From positions 135,114,820 to 135,178,819 of the forward strand of contig NC_053390.1 in the NCBI RefSeq assembly GCF_905171765.1: a stretch of DNA of 64,000 nucleotides. The letters are read 5' to 3'. Under the pieces are notes generated by a model. The model was not told the DNA's origin and made no database searches. It saw only the letters and a program-made list of their open reading frames with translations. The first letter of the stretch is position 1, and the number at the start of each line of letters is the position of its first letter. The stretch comes from Bufo bufo. Lineage: Eukaryota; Chordata; Amphibia; Anura; Bufonidae. This document shows, in pieces, positions 53,291 to 64,000 of the stretch. The position numbers and the translations under genes were made by a program.

Positions 53291-56200
53291 CTAATCTGCA
53301 CAAGGGATGGACAGGTCCTGTGGGATCCATGCCTGGTTCATTTTTATGAACGTCAGCTTGTCCACATTGGCTGTAGACAGGCGGCTGCGTTTGTCTGTAA
53401 TGACGCCCCCTGCCGTGCTGAATACACGTTCAGACAAAACGCTGGCCGCCGGGCAGGCCAGCACCTCCAAGGCATAAAAGGATAGCTCTGGCCACGTGGA
53501 CAATTTGGAGACCCAGAAGTTGAATGGGGCCGAACCATCAGTCAGTACGTGGAGGGGTGTGCACACGTACTGTTCCACCATGTTAGTGAAATGTTGCCTC
53601 CTGCTAACACTTTCCGTATCAGGTGGTGGTGCAGTTAGCTGTGGCGTGGTGACAAAACTTTTCCACATCTCTGCCATGCTAACCCTGCCCTCAGAGGAGC
53701 TGGCAGTGACACAGCTGCGTTGGCGACCTCTTGCTCCTCCTCTGCCTTCGCCTTGGGCTTCCACTTGTTCCCCTGTGACATTTGGGAATGCTCTCAGTAG
53801 CGCGTCTACCAACGTGCGTTTGTACTCGCGCATCTTCCTATCACGCTCCAGTGCAGGAAGTAAGGTGGGCACATTGTCTTTGTACCGTGGATCCAGCAGG
53901 GTGGCGTTGCGCAGGCACTGCAGCATTTAGTCGCTCATGTGTGCCAGGCTGCCCAGAGGTAAGGACAAGCTGTCCTCTGTGGGAGGCGTATCGTCATCGT
54001 CCTGCGTTTCCCCCCAGCCAGACACCAGTGATGGGCCCGAGCTGCGTTGGGTGCCACCCCGCTGTGAACATGCTTCATCCTCATCCTCCTCCACCTCCTC
54101 CTCATCCTCGTCCTCCTCGTCCTCCAGTAGTGGGCCCTGTCTGGCCACATTTGTACCTGGCCTCTGCTGTTGCAAAAAACCTCCCTCTGAGTCACTTCGA
54201 AGAAACTGGCCAGAAAGTGCTAAAAATGACCCCTCTTCCTCCTCCTCCTCCTGGGCCACCTCCTTTTTCATCATCGCCTTAAGTGTTTTCTCAAGGAGAC
54301 ATAGAAGTGGTATTGTAACGCTGATAACGGCGTCATCGCCACTGGCCATGTTGGTGGAGTACTCGAAACAGCGCAACAGGGCACACAGGTCTCGCATGGA
54401 GGCCCAGTCATTGGTGGTGAAGTGGTGCTGTCCCGCAGTGCGACTGACCCCTGCTGAAACTCCACTATGGCCTGCTGCTGCTCGCAAAGTCTGTCCACCA
54501 GGAGTTCCACGTGGTGGGCACATCGCATATGAGGCGGTGAGCGGGAAGGCCGAAGTTACGCTGTAGCGCAGACAGGCAAGCAGTGGCAGGATGTGAACGC
54601 TGGAAGCGCGAACAGACGGCCAGCACTTTATGCAGCAGCTCTGACATGTCGGGATAGTTGTGAATGAACTTCTGCACCACCAAATTCAGCACATGCGCCA
54701 GGCAAGGGATGTGCGTCAAACCGGCTAGTCCCAGAGCTGCAACGAGATTTCGCCCATTATCGCACACCACCAGGCCGGGCTTGAGGCTCACCGGCAGCAA
54801 CCACTCGTCGGTCTGTTGTTCTATACCCCGCCACAACTCCTGTGCGTTGTGGGGCCTGTCCCCCAAACATATGAGTTTCAGAATGGCCTGCTAACGTTTA
54901 CCCCGGGCTGTGCTGAAGTTGGTGGTGAAGGTGTGTGGATGACTGGATGAGCAGGTGGAAGAAGAGGAGGAGGAAGCTGAGTAGGAGGAGGAGGAGACAG
55001 GAGGCAAAGAATGTTGCCCTGTGATCCTTGGCGGCGGAAGGACGTGCGCCAAACAGCTCTCCGCCTGGGGCCCAGCCGCCACTACATTTACCCAGTGTGC
55101 AGTTAGGGAGATATAGCGTCCCTGGCCGTGCTTACTGGTCCACGTATCTGTGGTTAGGTGGACCTTGCCACAAATGGCGTTGCGCAGTGCACACTTGATT
55201 TTATCGGATACTTGGTTGTGCAGGGAAGGCACGGCTCTCTTGGAGAAGTAGTGCCGGCTGGGAACAACATACTGTGGGACAGCAAGCGACATGAGTTGTT
55301 TGAAGCTGTCTGTGTCCACCAGCCTAAATGACAGCATTTCATAGGCCAGTAGTTTAGAAATGCTGGTATTCAGGGCCAGGGATCGAGGGTGGCTAGGTGG
55401 GAATTTACGCTTTCTCTCGAATGTTTGTGAGATGGAGAGCTGAACGCTGCCGTGTGACATGGTTGAGATGCTTGGTGACGCAGGTGGTGGTGTTGGTGGT
55501 ACATCCCATGTTTGCTGGGCGGCAGGTGCCAACGTTCCTCCAGAGGCAGGGGAAGAGGCCGAGGCGGCGGCAGCAGCAGAAGAGGCCGAGGCGGCAGCAG
55601 CAGAAGAGGTAGCAGGGGGAGCCTGAGTGACTTCCTTGTTTTTAAGGTGTTTACTCCACTGCAGTTCATGCTTTGCATGCAGGTGCCTGGTCATGCAGGT
55701 TGTGCTAAGGTTCAGAACGTTAATGCCTCGCTTCAGGCTCTGATGGCACAGCGTGCAAACCACTCGGGTCTTGTCGTCAGCACATCGTTTGAAGAAGTGC
55801 CATGCCAGGGAACTCCTTGAAGCTGCCTTTGGGGTGCTCAGTCCCAGATGGCGGCGGTCAGTAGCAGGCGGAGTCTCTTGGCGGCGGGTGTTCTGCTTTT
55901 GCCCACTGCTCCCTCTTTTGCTACGCTGTTGGCTCGGTCTCACCACTGCCTCTTCCTCTGAACTGTGAAAGTCAGTGGCACGACCTTCATTCCATGTGGG
56001 GTCTAGGACCTCATCGTCCCCTGCATCGTCTTCATCCCTGACCTCCTGTTCAGTCTGCACACTGCAGAAAGACGCAGCAGTTGGCACCTGTGTTTCGTCA
56101 TCATCAGAGACGTGCTGAGGTGGTATTCCCATGTCCTCATCATCAGGAAACATAAGTGGTTGTGCGTTAGTGCATTCTATGTCTTCCACCGCTGGGGAAG

Positions 56201-56633
56201 GGCTAGGTGGATGCCCTTGGGAAACCCTGCCAGCAGAGTCTTCAAACAGCATAAGAGACTGCTGCATAACTTGAGGCTCAGACAGTTTCCCTGGTATGCA
56301 TGGGGGTGATGTGACAGACTGATGGGCTTGGTTTTCATGCGCCTTCTGTGCGCTTTCTGCAGAAGACTGGGTGGGAGATAATGTGAACGTGCTGGATCCA
56401 CTGTCGGCCACCCAATTGACTAATGCCTGTACCTGCTCAGGCCTTACCATCCTTAGAACGGCATTGGGCCCCACCAAATATCCCTGTAAATTCTGGCGGC
56501 TACTGGGACCTGAGGTAGTTGGTACACTAGGACGTGTGGCTGTGGCAGAACGGCCACGTCCACTCCCAGCACCAGAGGGTCCACTAACACCACCACGACT
56601 ATGTCCGCGTCCCTTACTAGATGTTTTCCTCAT
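53291..56633 (-). pseudogene. hAT C transposase, nearly complete
   Basis: The first 580 codons (56633-54894) are open. They hold an Arg/Gly-rich start, a disordered acidic N-terminal region (~1-270), a BED zinc finger (~274-326; RVVCTLCHQSLKRG with MTRHLHAKH), an Ala/Ser tract (~340-375), VPSRHYFSKR and the first catalytic block VHLTTDTWTSKHGQ. A TAG at 54891-54893 interrupts it. The next piece has VVCDNGRNLVAAL (second aspartate) and HIPCLAHVLNLVVQKF. A small deletion near 54505 destroys the TRWNST motif and shifts the frame. TAA at 53927-53929 precedes ATLLDPRYKDN and the dimerisation end SVLSERVFSTAGG. About 1100 residues in all, longer than most hAT transposases because of the N-terminal extension. 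Confidence 0.92.
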
Positions 56634-56764
56634 TGTTACCGTTCACCACAATAAGAAAAATATTATTTGGCCCAATGTATTGAATTCAAATTCAGGCATT
56701 TTTTTTACAGACACCTAACACTATCTGGCTTTCTATTTAGGTACCGTATTACACTAATACAGGC

Positions 56765-57950
56765 ACAGCAGTAATTACAGATTTAGCTGAATATAAATTT
56801 GAGGCCTATTATTTAGGCGCTGGGTGACAGGTATACGTTTACGGACAGAATTAGACTTGGATATGCACAGTAGCGTGTGTGTGAAGGTTTTGAGAATGAC
56901 CCTATCAGCACCTTGAATCTAATATACCCTTTTAGGGATAGATTTAAAGTAGGCCTGATACAGCAGAAACCACTAATTTAGGAAATTGCTAGGTTGGGAA
57001 TTGTATTTCAGCCCAGAACAAAAACTGTGCTTTGACGGACACAATATAACTTGACCAGCTACAGCAATAACCACAGATTTAGCTGAATATAAATTTGAGG
57101 CCTATTATTTAGGCGCTGGGTGACAGGTATACGTTTACGGACAGAATTAGACTTGGATATGCACAGTAGCGTGTGTGTGAAGTTATTGAGAATGACCCTA
57201 TCAGCACCTTGAATCTAATGTACCCTTTTAGGGATAGATTTAAAGTAGGCCTGATACAGCAGAAACCACTAATTTAGGAAATTGCTAGGTTGGGAATTGT
57301 ATTTCAACCCAGAACAAAAACTGTGCTTTGACGGATACAAAATAACTTGACCAGCTACAGCAATAACCACAGATTTAGCTGAATATAAATTTGAGGCCTA
57401 TTATTTAGGCGCTGGGTGACAGGTATACGTTTACGGACAGAATTAGACTTGGATATGCACAGTAGTGTGTGTGTGAAGTTATTTAGAATGACCCTATCAG
57501 CACCTTGAATCTAATATACCCTTTTAGGGATAGATTTAAAGTAGGCCTGATACAGCAGAAACCACTAATTTAGGAAATTGCTAGGTTGGGAATTGTATTT
57601 CAGCCCAGAACAAAAACTGTGCTTTGACGGACACAATATAACTTGACCAGCTACAGCAATAACCACAGATTTAGCTGAATATAAATTTGAGGCCTATTAT
57701 TTAGGCGCTGGGTGACAGTTATACGTTTACGGACAGAATTAGACTTGGATATGCACAGTAGCGTGTGTGTGAAGTTATTGAGAATGACCCTATCAGCACC
57801 TTGAATCTAATATACCCTTTTAATGAATAGATTTAAAGTAGCCCTGATACAGCTGAAACCACTAATTTAGGAAATTGCTAAGTTGGGAATTGTATTTCAA
57901 CCCAGAACAAAAATATATCCTTTGCCAGACAGCAGACAGTATTACAATTG
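56765..57950. repeat. 296-bp tandem repeat in the hAT C 5' region
   Basis: cagcaataaccacagattta starts at 56765 (variant), 57062, 57358 and 57654, periods 296-297 bp, four units. Units share ggcgctgggtgacaggtata and gcacagtagcgtgtgtgtga and differ at only a few positions. Confidence 0.93.
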
Positions 57951-58019
57951 GCTGGCCACAGCTGAAACACCAGATTTAGGGTACTGCTATTTTGGGAATT
58001 GTATTTCACCCCTCAATAA

Positions 58020-58600
58020 AATAGCAAGCACAGCCAAGCCCCTGATGTAGGATATAGCCAAAAAATAACCACACTATTGATGGTTAAATGGACTTGGTGG
58101 CAGCTTGCCCCTGATGTAGGATATAGCCAAAAAATAACCACACTATTGATGGTTAAATGGACTTAGTGGCAGCTTGCCCCTGATGTAGGATATAGCAAAA
58201 AAATAACCACACTATTGATGGTTAAATGGACTTTGTGACAGCTTGCCCCTGATGTAGGATATAGCCAAAAAATAACCACACTATTGATGGTTAAATTGAC
58301 TTGGTGGCAGCTTGCCCCTGATGTAGGATATAGCCAAAAAATAACCACACTATTGATGGTTAAATGGACTTTGTGACAGCTTGCCCCTGATGTAGGATAT
58401 AGCCAAAAAATAACCACACTATTGATGGTTAAATGGACTTTGTGACAGCTTGCCCCTGATGTAGGATATAGCCAAAAAATAACCACACTATTGATGGTTA
58501 AATGGACTTGGTGACAGCTTGCCCCTGATGTAGGATATAGCAAAAAATAACCACACTATTGATGGTTAAATGGACTTGGTGGCAGCTTGTGCTGGCGCAC
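58020..58600. repeat. 69-bp tandem repeat in the hAT C 5' region
   Basis: About eight units, first starts 58038 and 58107, sharing gcccctgatgtaggatatag and aataaccacactattgatgg. The 126-codon minus-strand frame here is a period artefact (69 is divisible by three). Confidence 0.93.
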
Positions 58601-58639
58601 CACAAGCCACAAAAAGCCTAGGAAAAAGTGACTGAAAAA

Positions 58640-58845
58640 CGCTCTGGGCACATTTAACCATCAATAGTGTGGTTATTTTTTTGCTATATCCTACATCAGG
58701 GGCAAGCTGTCACCAAGTCCATTTAACCATCAATAGTGTGGTTATTTTTTTGCTATATCCTACATCAGGGGCAAGCTGTCACCAAGTCCATTTAACCATC
58801 AATAGTGTGGTTATTTTTTGGCTATATCCTACATCAGGGACTTGA
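58640..58845. repeat. Inverted copies of the 69-bp repeat
   Basis: About three units of the same 69-bp sequence in reverse orientation (ccatcaatagtgtggttatt ... ctacatcaggggcaagctgt). They are separated from the forward array by ~60 bp of other DNA, so the region can fold into a long hairpin. Confidence 0.9.
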
Positions 58846-58849
58846 CTTC

Positions 58850-58961
58850 AATGGGGTTCGGGTTCAAGTTCAATTCAAAGTTCGGGTCCCGAACTCGAAC
58901 TTTTTTCCGAAGTTCGGCCGAACCCGTCGAACCCGAACACCCAGGTCTCTGCTCAACTCTA
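58850..58961. repeat. Right terminal block of hAT C
   Basis: Repeated ttcgggttc / cgaacccg motifs ending ctctgctcaactcta, equivalent to the ends of copies A and D. Confidence 0.65.
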
Positions 58962-59119
58962 GTAAGAACGTTTCAATTTGCCATCTAGACTTTTGTGTCT
59001 TTCTGGTATACCGTATTTATATAACTTTTCTTATAGATTTTTTCTGATTATTTTGCTTTATTTTCTCACCTTTTTTGAGCACATTCAACTATTATTTACC
59101 TTTACTTATTTTAGTTTAA

Positions 59120-59781
59120 TCCCTTCAGGACTCCAGGCCCAGGATATTGTTTGCAAATCTGACATGTGTCACTTTATGTGGTAATAACTATAAAACGCTG
59201 TTACTTATCCAAGCCATTCTGAGAGTATTTTCTCAACACATATTGTACTTCATGACAGTGGTAAATTTGAGTCAAAATATTTCATTTTTATTTATAAAAA
59301 AATACCAAAAATTATGAAAAATACGCAATTTTCAAAATTTCAATTTCTCTGTTTTTAAAACAGATAGTGATACCTCCTAAAATAGTTATTACCTTACATT
59401 TTCCATATGTCTACTTCATATTTGGATCATTTTGCAAATTACATTTTCTTTTTTTTGGGACATTAGAAGGCTTAGAAGTTTAGAAGCAAGTCTTAAAATT
59501 AAGAAAATTTCCAAAACCCAATTTTTAAGGACCAGCACAGGTCTGAAGTCACTTTGTGGGGCTTACAAAATAGAAACCACCCATAAATGGACCCATTTTA
59601 GAAACTACACCCCTCAAGATATTCAAAACTGATTTTACAAACTTTGTTAACCCTTTAGGTGTTCCACAAGAATTAATGGTAAATGTAGATGAAATTTCAG
59701 CATTTTTTTGGCAGATTTTCCATTTTAATCCATTTTATTCTGCTAACAAAGGCTAACAGCCGAAAAAAATGGTAACGAGGG
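59120..59781. mobile_element. TTAA-type element P3, P1-related end fragment
   Basis: It begins after TTAA (59116-59119) with tcccttcagg and is, in reverse orientation, homologous to the right end of P1. Shared are gtttgcaaatctgac-type, acatattgtacttcatgaca and, further in, gaaactacacccctcaaga. The copy is cut at 59781 by the Gypsy LTR. The rest should lie beyond the Gypsy 3' end, outside the window. Confidence 0.7.
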
Positions 59782-60419
59782 TGTCAAGAACCACGCCTGA
59801 CTCCGTTATACCCGGGGTCAGGAAGTCGCAGCGGTTAGCTGCGCGCTCTATGTAAGATAGGGCTGTTTCCTTATGGTAGCTTTCTGGGTTTGCTTTGCAA
59901 CCCTTTTTGGCTCACTCAGGGATCCGTAGCTCCTTCTCCTCAGCTGTTCCTTGTCCAGCACTCCCAACCTCCTTATATTCCGCTCTCACACTTCTCTGGT
60001 TGCCAGATATAGAGCTTCCTGCCTGGACTTCTATACTGACCCTCTGGAGCTGTGTTGCTGCGTTCTCTGGTTGTTGGTCCAGAACGTTACCCTCCAGATC
60101 CCTGTTGGACCTTTGTGGTCTGCTGTGGTCGCCCACCTGGGTGTATGTGTTTGTCTGTATTGTCTGTCCTCTCCCTGGTGTTTCCCTCTTAGTGTCAGTG
60201 GTGCGGACTAGCGATCCCACCGGCCCGTTCACTATCTAGGGTTCATTTTAGGGAAAGCCAGGGTTTAGGCACGTGATCACCGCACGGGTGAGGAACCCGT
60301 CTAGGGACGTCAGGGCAGTCAGGTGCCAGCCGCAAGGTGAGTCAGGGGTCACCACCTTTCCCTCTCCCTTGGGCAGGGCTTTCCCTTTTCCCTCCCTGTG
60401 CGTGACGCCGGTCATTACA
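59782..60419 (+). repeat. 5' LTR of the Gypsy element
   Basis: It begins tgtcaagaaccacgcc and ends gccggtcattaca, TG...CA, 638 bp. The boundary is inferred from those dinucleotides and from the position of gag. No clear AATAAA is seen. The sequence after it (ttatatctggccctta) would be the primer-binding site, but I cannot name the tRNA. Confidence 0.7.
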
Positions 60420-60487
60420 TTATATCTGGCCCTTATTTTGTGTAGGTAAAAAAATAATAATAATTTTTTAACTACTTAGAATCCAGT

Positions 60488-61348
60488 ATGGATCCAATTG
60501 CTGCTCTGTCCAAACAATTTCATGGCCTGTCTTTGGAGGTGGCAGGATTGAAGGCGTCGGTCCTCCAGCAACAGCAGCAATTACAACTGACCGCAAGCCC
60601 AGCGGTTGCTACTGGTAACCAGGTTGTTGCGGAACCCAAGGTCCCTCTCCCTGACAGATTTTCTGGGGGAAGGGACAAGTTTTTGACATTCCGTGAGGCC
60701 TGTAAATTATATTTTAAACTGCGCCCTTACTCCTCTGGTAATAAAGAACAGCGGGTGGGGGTTGTTATTTCCCTGCTGCAGGGGGACCCGCAGTCCTGGG
60801 TGTTCTCTTTACCCACTGATTCCCAGGCTCTTCGGTCAGTGGATGAGTTTTTCGGGGCCTTGGGTCTCATATATGACGACCCTGTCCGAGTCGCACTGGC
60901 TGAATCAAGATTACGGAGACTCCTACAAGGAGAGCGGCCGGTAGAGGAGTATTGCTCTGACTTCCGTAGGTGGGCTACGGATACCCAATGGAACGACCCG
61001 GCTCTCAGGAGTCAGTTCTGCTCTGGGTTATCCGAAAGGGTTAAGAATGCGCTTGCATTATATGAGACCCCCTTTTCCCTTGATGCGGTTATGTCCCTTT
61101 CTATCCGAATAGATAGACGCCTTAGGGACAGGTTGAAAAAGCCGGAGCAATTGGTAACCCCTCCAAAGCAGCAGTTATTCTGTACGGACTTAGACGAGCC
61201 TATGCAGCTAGGAGGAACTTCTCGTCAGGTCCGTCCTCCTGAGGCTCGCCGTAGGCGTGGGGTTTGTTTTTTTTGTGGGGAGAGGGGTCATTTCATTAAT
61301 GTCTGTCCTTCTTTCCTCAGAAACAAAAGACCGTCGGAAAACTACTAA
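60488..61348 (+). CDS. gag: Gypsy gag
   Basis: The 286-residue frame is uninterrupted. The start ATG at 60488 follows the LTR by 68 bp and is the first in frame. N-terminus MDPIAALSKQFHGLS with a Gln-rich coiled stretch (~25-35), then a capsid-like region (VPLPDRFSGGRDKFLTFREA, LLQGDPQSWVFSLP, GERPVEEYCSDFRRWA) typical of Ty3/Gypsy Gag (about 50-200). A single zinc knuckle CFFCGERGHFINVC (CX2CX4HX4C) sits near 260. Gag packages the RNA and forms the cytoplasmic particle. Pol lies in the -1 frame and overlaps the gag end by about 50 nt. Confidence 0.92.
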   Translation: MDPIAALSKQFHGLSLEVAGLKASVLQQQQQLQLTASPAVATGNQVVAEPKVPLPDRFSGGRDKFLTFREACKLYFKLRPYSSGNKEQRVGVVISLLQGDPQSWVFSLPTDSQALRSVDEFFGALGLIYDDPVRVALAESRLRRLLQGERPVEEYCSDFRRWATDTQWNDPALRSQFCSGLSERVKNALALYETPFSLDAVMSLSIRIDRRLRDRLKKPEQLVTPPKQQLFCTDLDEPMQLGGTSRQVRPPEARRRRGVCFFCGERGHFINVCPSFLRNKRPSENY

Positions 61349-64000
61349 ACCCATTCTGTGTGGAGGATGTCAGCCGGGGGGTATATGTTTCCTCCATACG
61401 TACATCGCAATTTGTGTTGCCAGCGGTTATTGTTTTTGGTGTTAAGACGGAGACTATTTCTTTCCTTCTAGACAGTGGAGCAGGGGTAAATTTGATAGAT
61501 GCCCATTTTGCCCGCACTATGGGTTTGTCTCTCTGTACGCTACAGAGACCTATTCCCTTATTCGCTATTGATTCTGCTCCTCTGTCTCAGAGAAACCTCA
61601 CTCACTTTGTCCATAACTTACACCTTCGGGTAGGGGACTACCATAACGAGATGCTTTCATGTTATGTTCTGGAGGGGCTTCCCACTCCGGTAGTGCTGGG
61701 CCTTCCCTGGTTGGTAGCACACAATCCAGTGGTGGATTGGCAGGCCAGGGAGATATCGGAGTGGAGTGAGCATTGCAGAGAAAATTGCCTAAATAGCAAT
61801 TGCTTAGTCGCCTCCATAACTACCCTACCTACATTTATTTCGGATTTTGAGGACGTTTTTTTCTGAAAAGGGTTGTCAGAAGTTACCACCTCACCGTCCT
61901 TATGATTGCCCGGTTAACCTTATTCCCGGCGCAAAATTACCCAAGACCAGGTTATATAATCTTTCGGGTCCAGAGAGAAGCCATGAAAGATTATATCTCC
62001 GAGAGCTTGGCTAAGGGACACATCAGACCCTCTTCTTCACCCGTGGCTGCAGGGTTTTTCTTCGTTAAAAAGAAAGATGGGGGCCTGCGTCCTTGCCTAG
62101 ATTTTCGCGAATTAAATCGGATAACCATCCGAGACCCATACCCTCTTCCTCTCATTCCTGACCTGTTTAACCAGATTGCGGGTGCTAGGTGGTTCTCCAA
62201 ACTTGATCTTAGGGGGGCCTACAATCTGGAGGGGGATGAGTGGAAGACAGCTTTTAACACCCCTGAGGGGCATTATGAAAATCTAGTTATGCCTTTCGGT
62301 CTGACCAATGCTCCTGCCGTCTTTCAACATTTCGTTAATGACATTTTTAGTCATCTAATCGGCAGGTTTGTGGTAATATACCTAGATGATATTTTAATTT
62401 GTTCGTCTGATCTGAGAACACATGAGGTGCATGTCAGACAAGTACTGCAGGTCCTACGGACGAATAAATTATATGCTAAAATTGAAAAATGTGTCTTCGC
62501 CGTTCAGGAGATACAATTCCTAGGTTATTTTTTATCTGCTTCAGGTTTCCGTATGGATCCTAGGAAGGTCCAGGCAATTTTAGATTGGGATCTTCCTGAG
62601 AACCTCAAAGCACTGCAACGGTTCTTGGGCTTCGCGAATTTCTATAGGAAATTCATAAAAAATTATTATTTAGTTATTGTAAAACCCCTTACTGACATGA
62701 CTAGGAAGGGGACTGATTTTTCTAAATGGTCTGACGCCGCTAAAGTTGCTTTTTCCTCTCTAAAAGACAGGTTTACCTCGGCACCTATACTAGTCCAACC
62801 TGATGTCTCTCAGCCTTTTATTGTTGAAGTCAATGCGTCAGAGGTGGGAGTGGGGGCGGTGCTGTCTCAGGGTCCGTCTCCTGGCAAATGGCGCCCTTGT
62901 GCTTTCTTTTCTAAAAAAAAACTATCTGCAGCAGAAAAGAACTACGATATTGGCAATAGGGAACTATTAGCTATTAAACCAGCGTTTGAAGAATGGCGTC
63001 ACTTTTTAGAGGGGGCAGTCCACCCCGTCACTGTGATTACGGACCACAAAAATCTTCTGTACCTCGAATCAGCTAAGCGTCTCACCCCTAGACAAGCTAG
63101 GTGGTAGCTATTTTTTACCAGGTTTAACTCTGTTATTACCTATCGTCCTGGGGCAAAGAATACCAAGGCTGATGCACTATCTCGTTGTTTCCCTGGAGGG
63201 GGTAATGTGAGTGATTCGGTACCCATTCTTCAAAGAGGAGTGGTTGTTTCTGCGGTACACTCTGCTCTGGAGGGGAGGGTGTTAGAGGCCCAGGGGGACG
63301 CCCCGGTCTCTTGCCCCTCAGAGAAATTGTTTGTACCGTTGAACCTGCGTTTCGAATTATTAAAGGAACATCATAATTCGGCACTTGCTGGGCACCCGGG
63401 TAGTAAAGCAACCTTGGAGCTATTGTCTCGTCATTTTTAGTGGCCAAGGTTGCGTCAGGATGTATTGGATTTTGTGTCTTCTTGTTCTACCTGTGCGCGC
63501 GCAAAAGTTTCGCATACACATCCTGCAGGGTCTCTATTACCACTCGTCATTCCCAATAGACCATGGACACATCTGTCAATGGATTTTATCACTGACTTAC
63601 CTTTGTCTGCGGGTAAAACAGTTATTTTGGTAGTAGTGGACAGGTTTAGCAAAATGGTACACTTCATTGCATTACCCGCACTGCCTAATGCTAAGACTCT
63701 TGCTCAGGTATTCATCAGTGAAATCGTGAAGCTTCACGGGGTCCCTTCCGATGTTGTTTCGGATCGGGGTACCCAGTTTATTTCAAAATTTTGGAAAGCT
63801 TTTTGTTCCCGTTTGGGGGTACACTTGTCCATTTCCTCAGCTTTCCATCCTCAGTCGAATGGACAGACTGAGCGTACCAACCAAAACCTGGAGACATATC
63901 TAAGATGTTTTGTGTCTGAAAACCAAGAGTTGTGGTCATCATATTTACCGTTAGCTGAGTTTGCCATAAATAATCATCGTCAGGAATCCACTGGCAAGTC
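61300..64000 (+). pseudogene. pol: Gypsy pol (protease, RT, RNase H, integrase) with four lesions
   Basis: The protease frame is open from 61300 (-1 relative to gag) to a TGA at about 61866, with the active-site DSGA near 61471. An extra T in a T7 run shifts the frame at about 61860, and loss of GA near 61975 shifts it again. RT (61980-62600) has [33 protein letters not shown] and the catalytic YLDD. Four residues after RGAYNL are deleted. RNase H follows to a nonsense codon after PRQARW (63105-63107). After SALAGHPGSKATLELLSRHF a second nonsense codon, TAG at 63438-63440, replaces a tryptophan. The integrase core is open to the edge with Asp 63591, Asp 63762 and Glu 63870, a D-57-D-36-E spacing. 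Confidence 0.92.

Larger units (their letters stand above)
51950..58961 (-). mobile_element. hAT transposon copy C (about 7 kb, left end lost)
   Basis: The right (5') end is gctcaactcta at 58961, with a subterminal ttcgggttcg block, as in copies A and D. Minus-strand order is 5' arrays (58840-56765), transposase (56633-53291), then a 141-bp 3' array (53180-52050). On the left, similarity to copy D runs to the gcaaaatgtagttaaatccc segment (about 51960) and then stops. The last ~220 bp, including the terminal inverted repeat, are replaced by other DNA. No TSD can therefore be checked. Confidence 0.85.
59782..64000 (+). mobile_element. Ty3/Gypsy LTR retrotransposon, 5' part
   Basis: Order: 5' LTR (59782-60419), gag (60488-61348), then pol as protease, reverse transcriptase, RNase H and integrase (61300 to the window edge). 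Domain order PR-RT-RH-IN and the sequences fit Metaviridae, probably the chromovirus (sushi-like) branch of vertebrates. The 3' LTR and the end of integrase are outside. It is inserted in P3. Confidence 0.9.

Noticed and set aside
53937..54566. 209-codon plus-strand frame rich in Ser
   Set aside because: Antisense of the acidic linker of the hAT C transposase. Poly-Ser is the reverse of Glu/Asp codons.
58163..58543. 126-codon minus-strand repeat protein
   Set aside because: 69-bp repeat read without stops, not a gene.

Overview
The window looks like intergenic DNA from an amphibian, most likely a frog or toad. I recognise no host gene, exon or RNA gene. Almost everything I can assign is a transposable element (TE) or a tandem array made from one. 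The mix points to a large anuran genome: BED-finger hAT transposons, long-TIR Tc1/mariner, TAA- and TTAA-flanked MITEs, a Ngaro-type tyrosine-recombinase retrotransposon with a hydrolase domain, CR1/L2/Rex1-group LINEs, L1-like 3' ends and a Ty3/Gypsy element. Species cannot be read from the sequence. I name the hAT copies A to F and the TTAA-type repeats P1, P2, P3 and P5 for reference only.

Layout. 1-4181: 3' part of hAT D, with a long 93-bp minisatellite, sitting in an L1-like 3' end (to about 4975). 5230-6560: decayed hAT F with a ~50-bp array. 7190-8660: LINE on the minus strand. 9570-15822: LINE on the plus strand, broken by a solo LTR (10016-10596), TTAA element P1 (10934-14561) and a Harbinger-like MITE (15266-15521). 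16698-18623: dead Tc1 with a solo LTR inside. 19491-23762: TTAA-flanked element P2, made of mirrored repeats, a MITE-derived satellite and hairpins. 23893-46878: a 23-kb composite hAT (E) with a perfect 8-bp target-site duplication (TSD). 47741-49629: non-autonomous hAT with a simple array. 50109-50846: L1-like 3' end. About 51950-58961: hAT C, with the most complete transposase. 59120-59781: a P1-related fragment (P3). 59782-64000: 5' part of a Gypsy element that runs off the window.

The main result is the nest at 23893-46878. hAT E holds a Ngaro element. The Ngaro recombinase gene is split by hAT A (TSD ctcactaa). The hAT A transposase is split by hAT B (TSD gtctgcac). hAT B holds a foldback MITE flanked by TTAA. 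A Tc1 copy in the 3' part of hAT E lacks the codons for the third catalytic residue of its transposase.

A second theme is that hAT copies of at least three families carry a tandem array just after the transposase stop codon. The two related arrays (93 bp and 141 bp) differ by two extra copies of a 24-bp submotif. A third theme is a run of back-to-back perfect hairpins in three otherwise different elements. All coding relics have lesions except parts of the Gypsy gag, protease and integrase frames.
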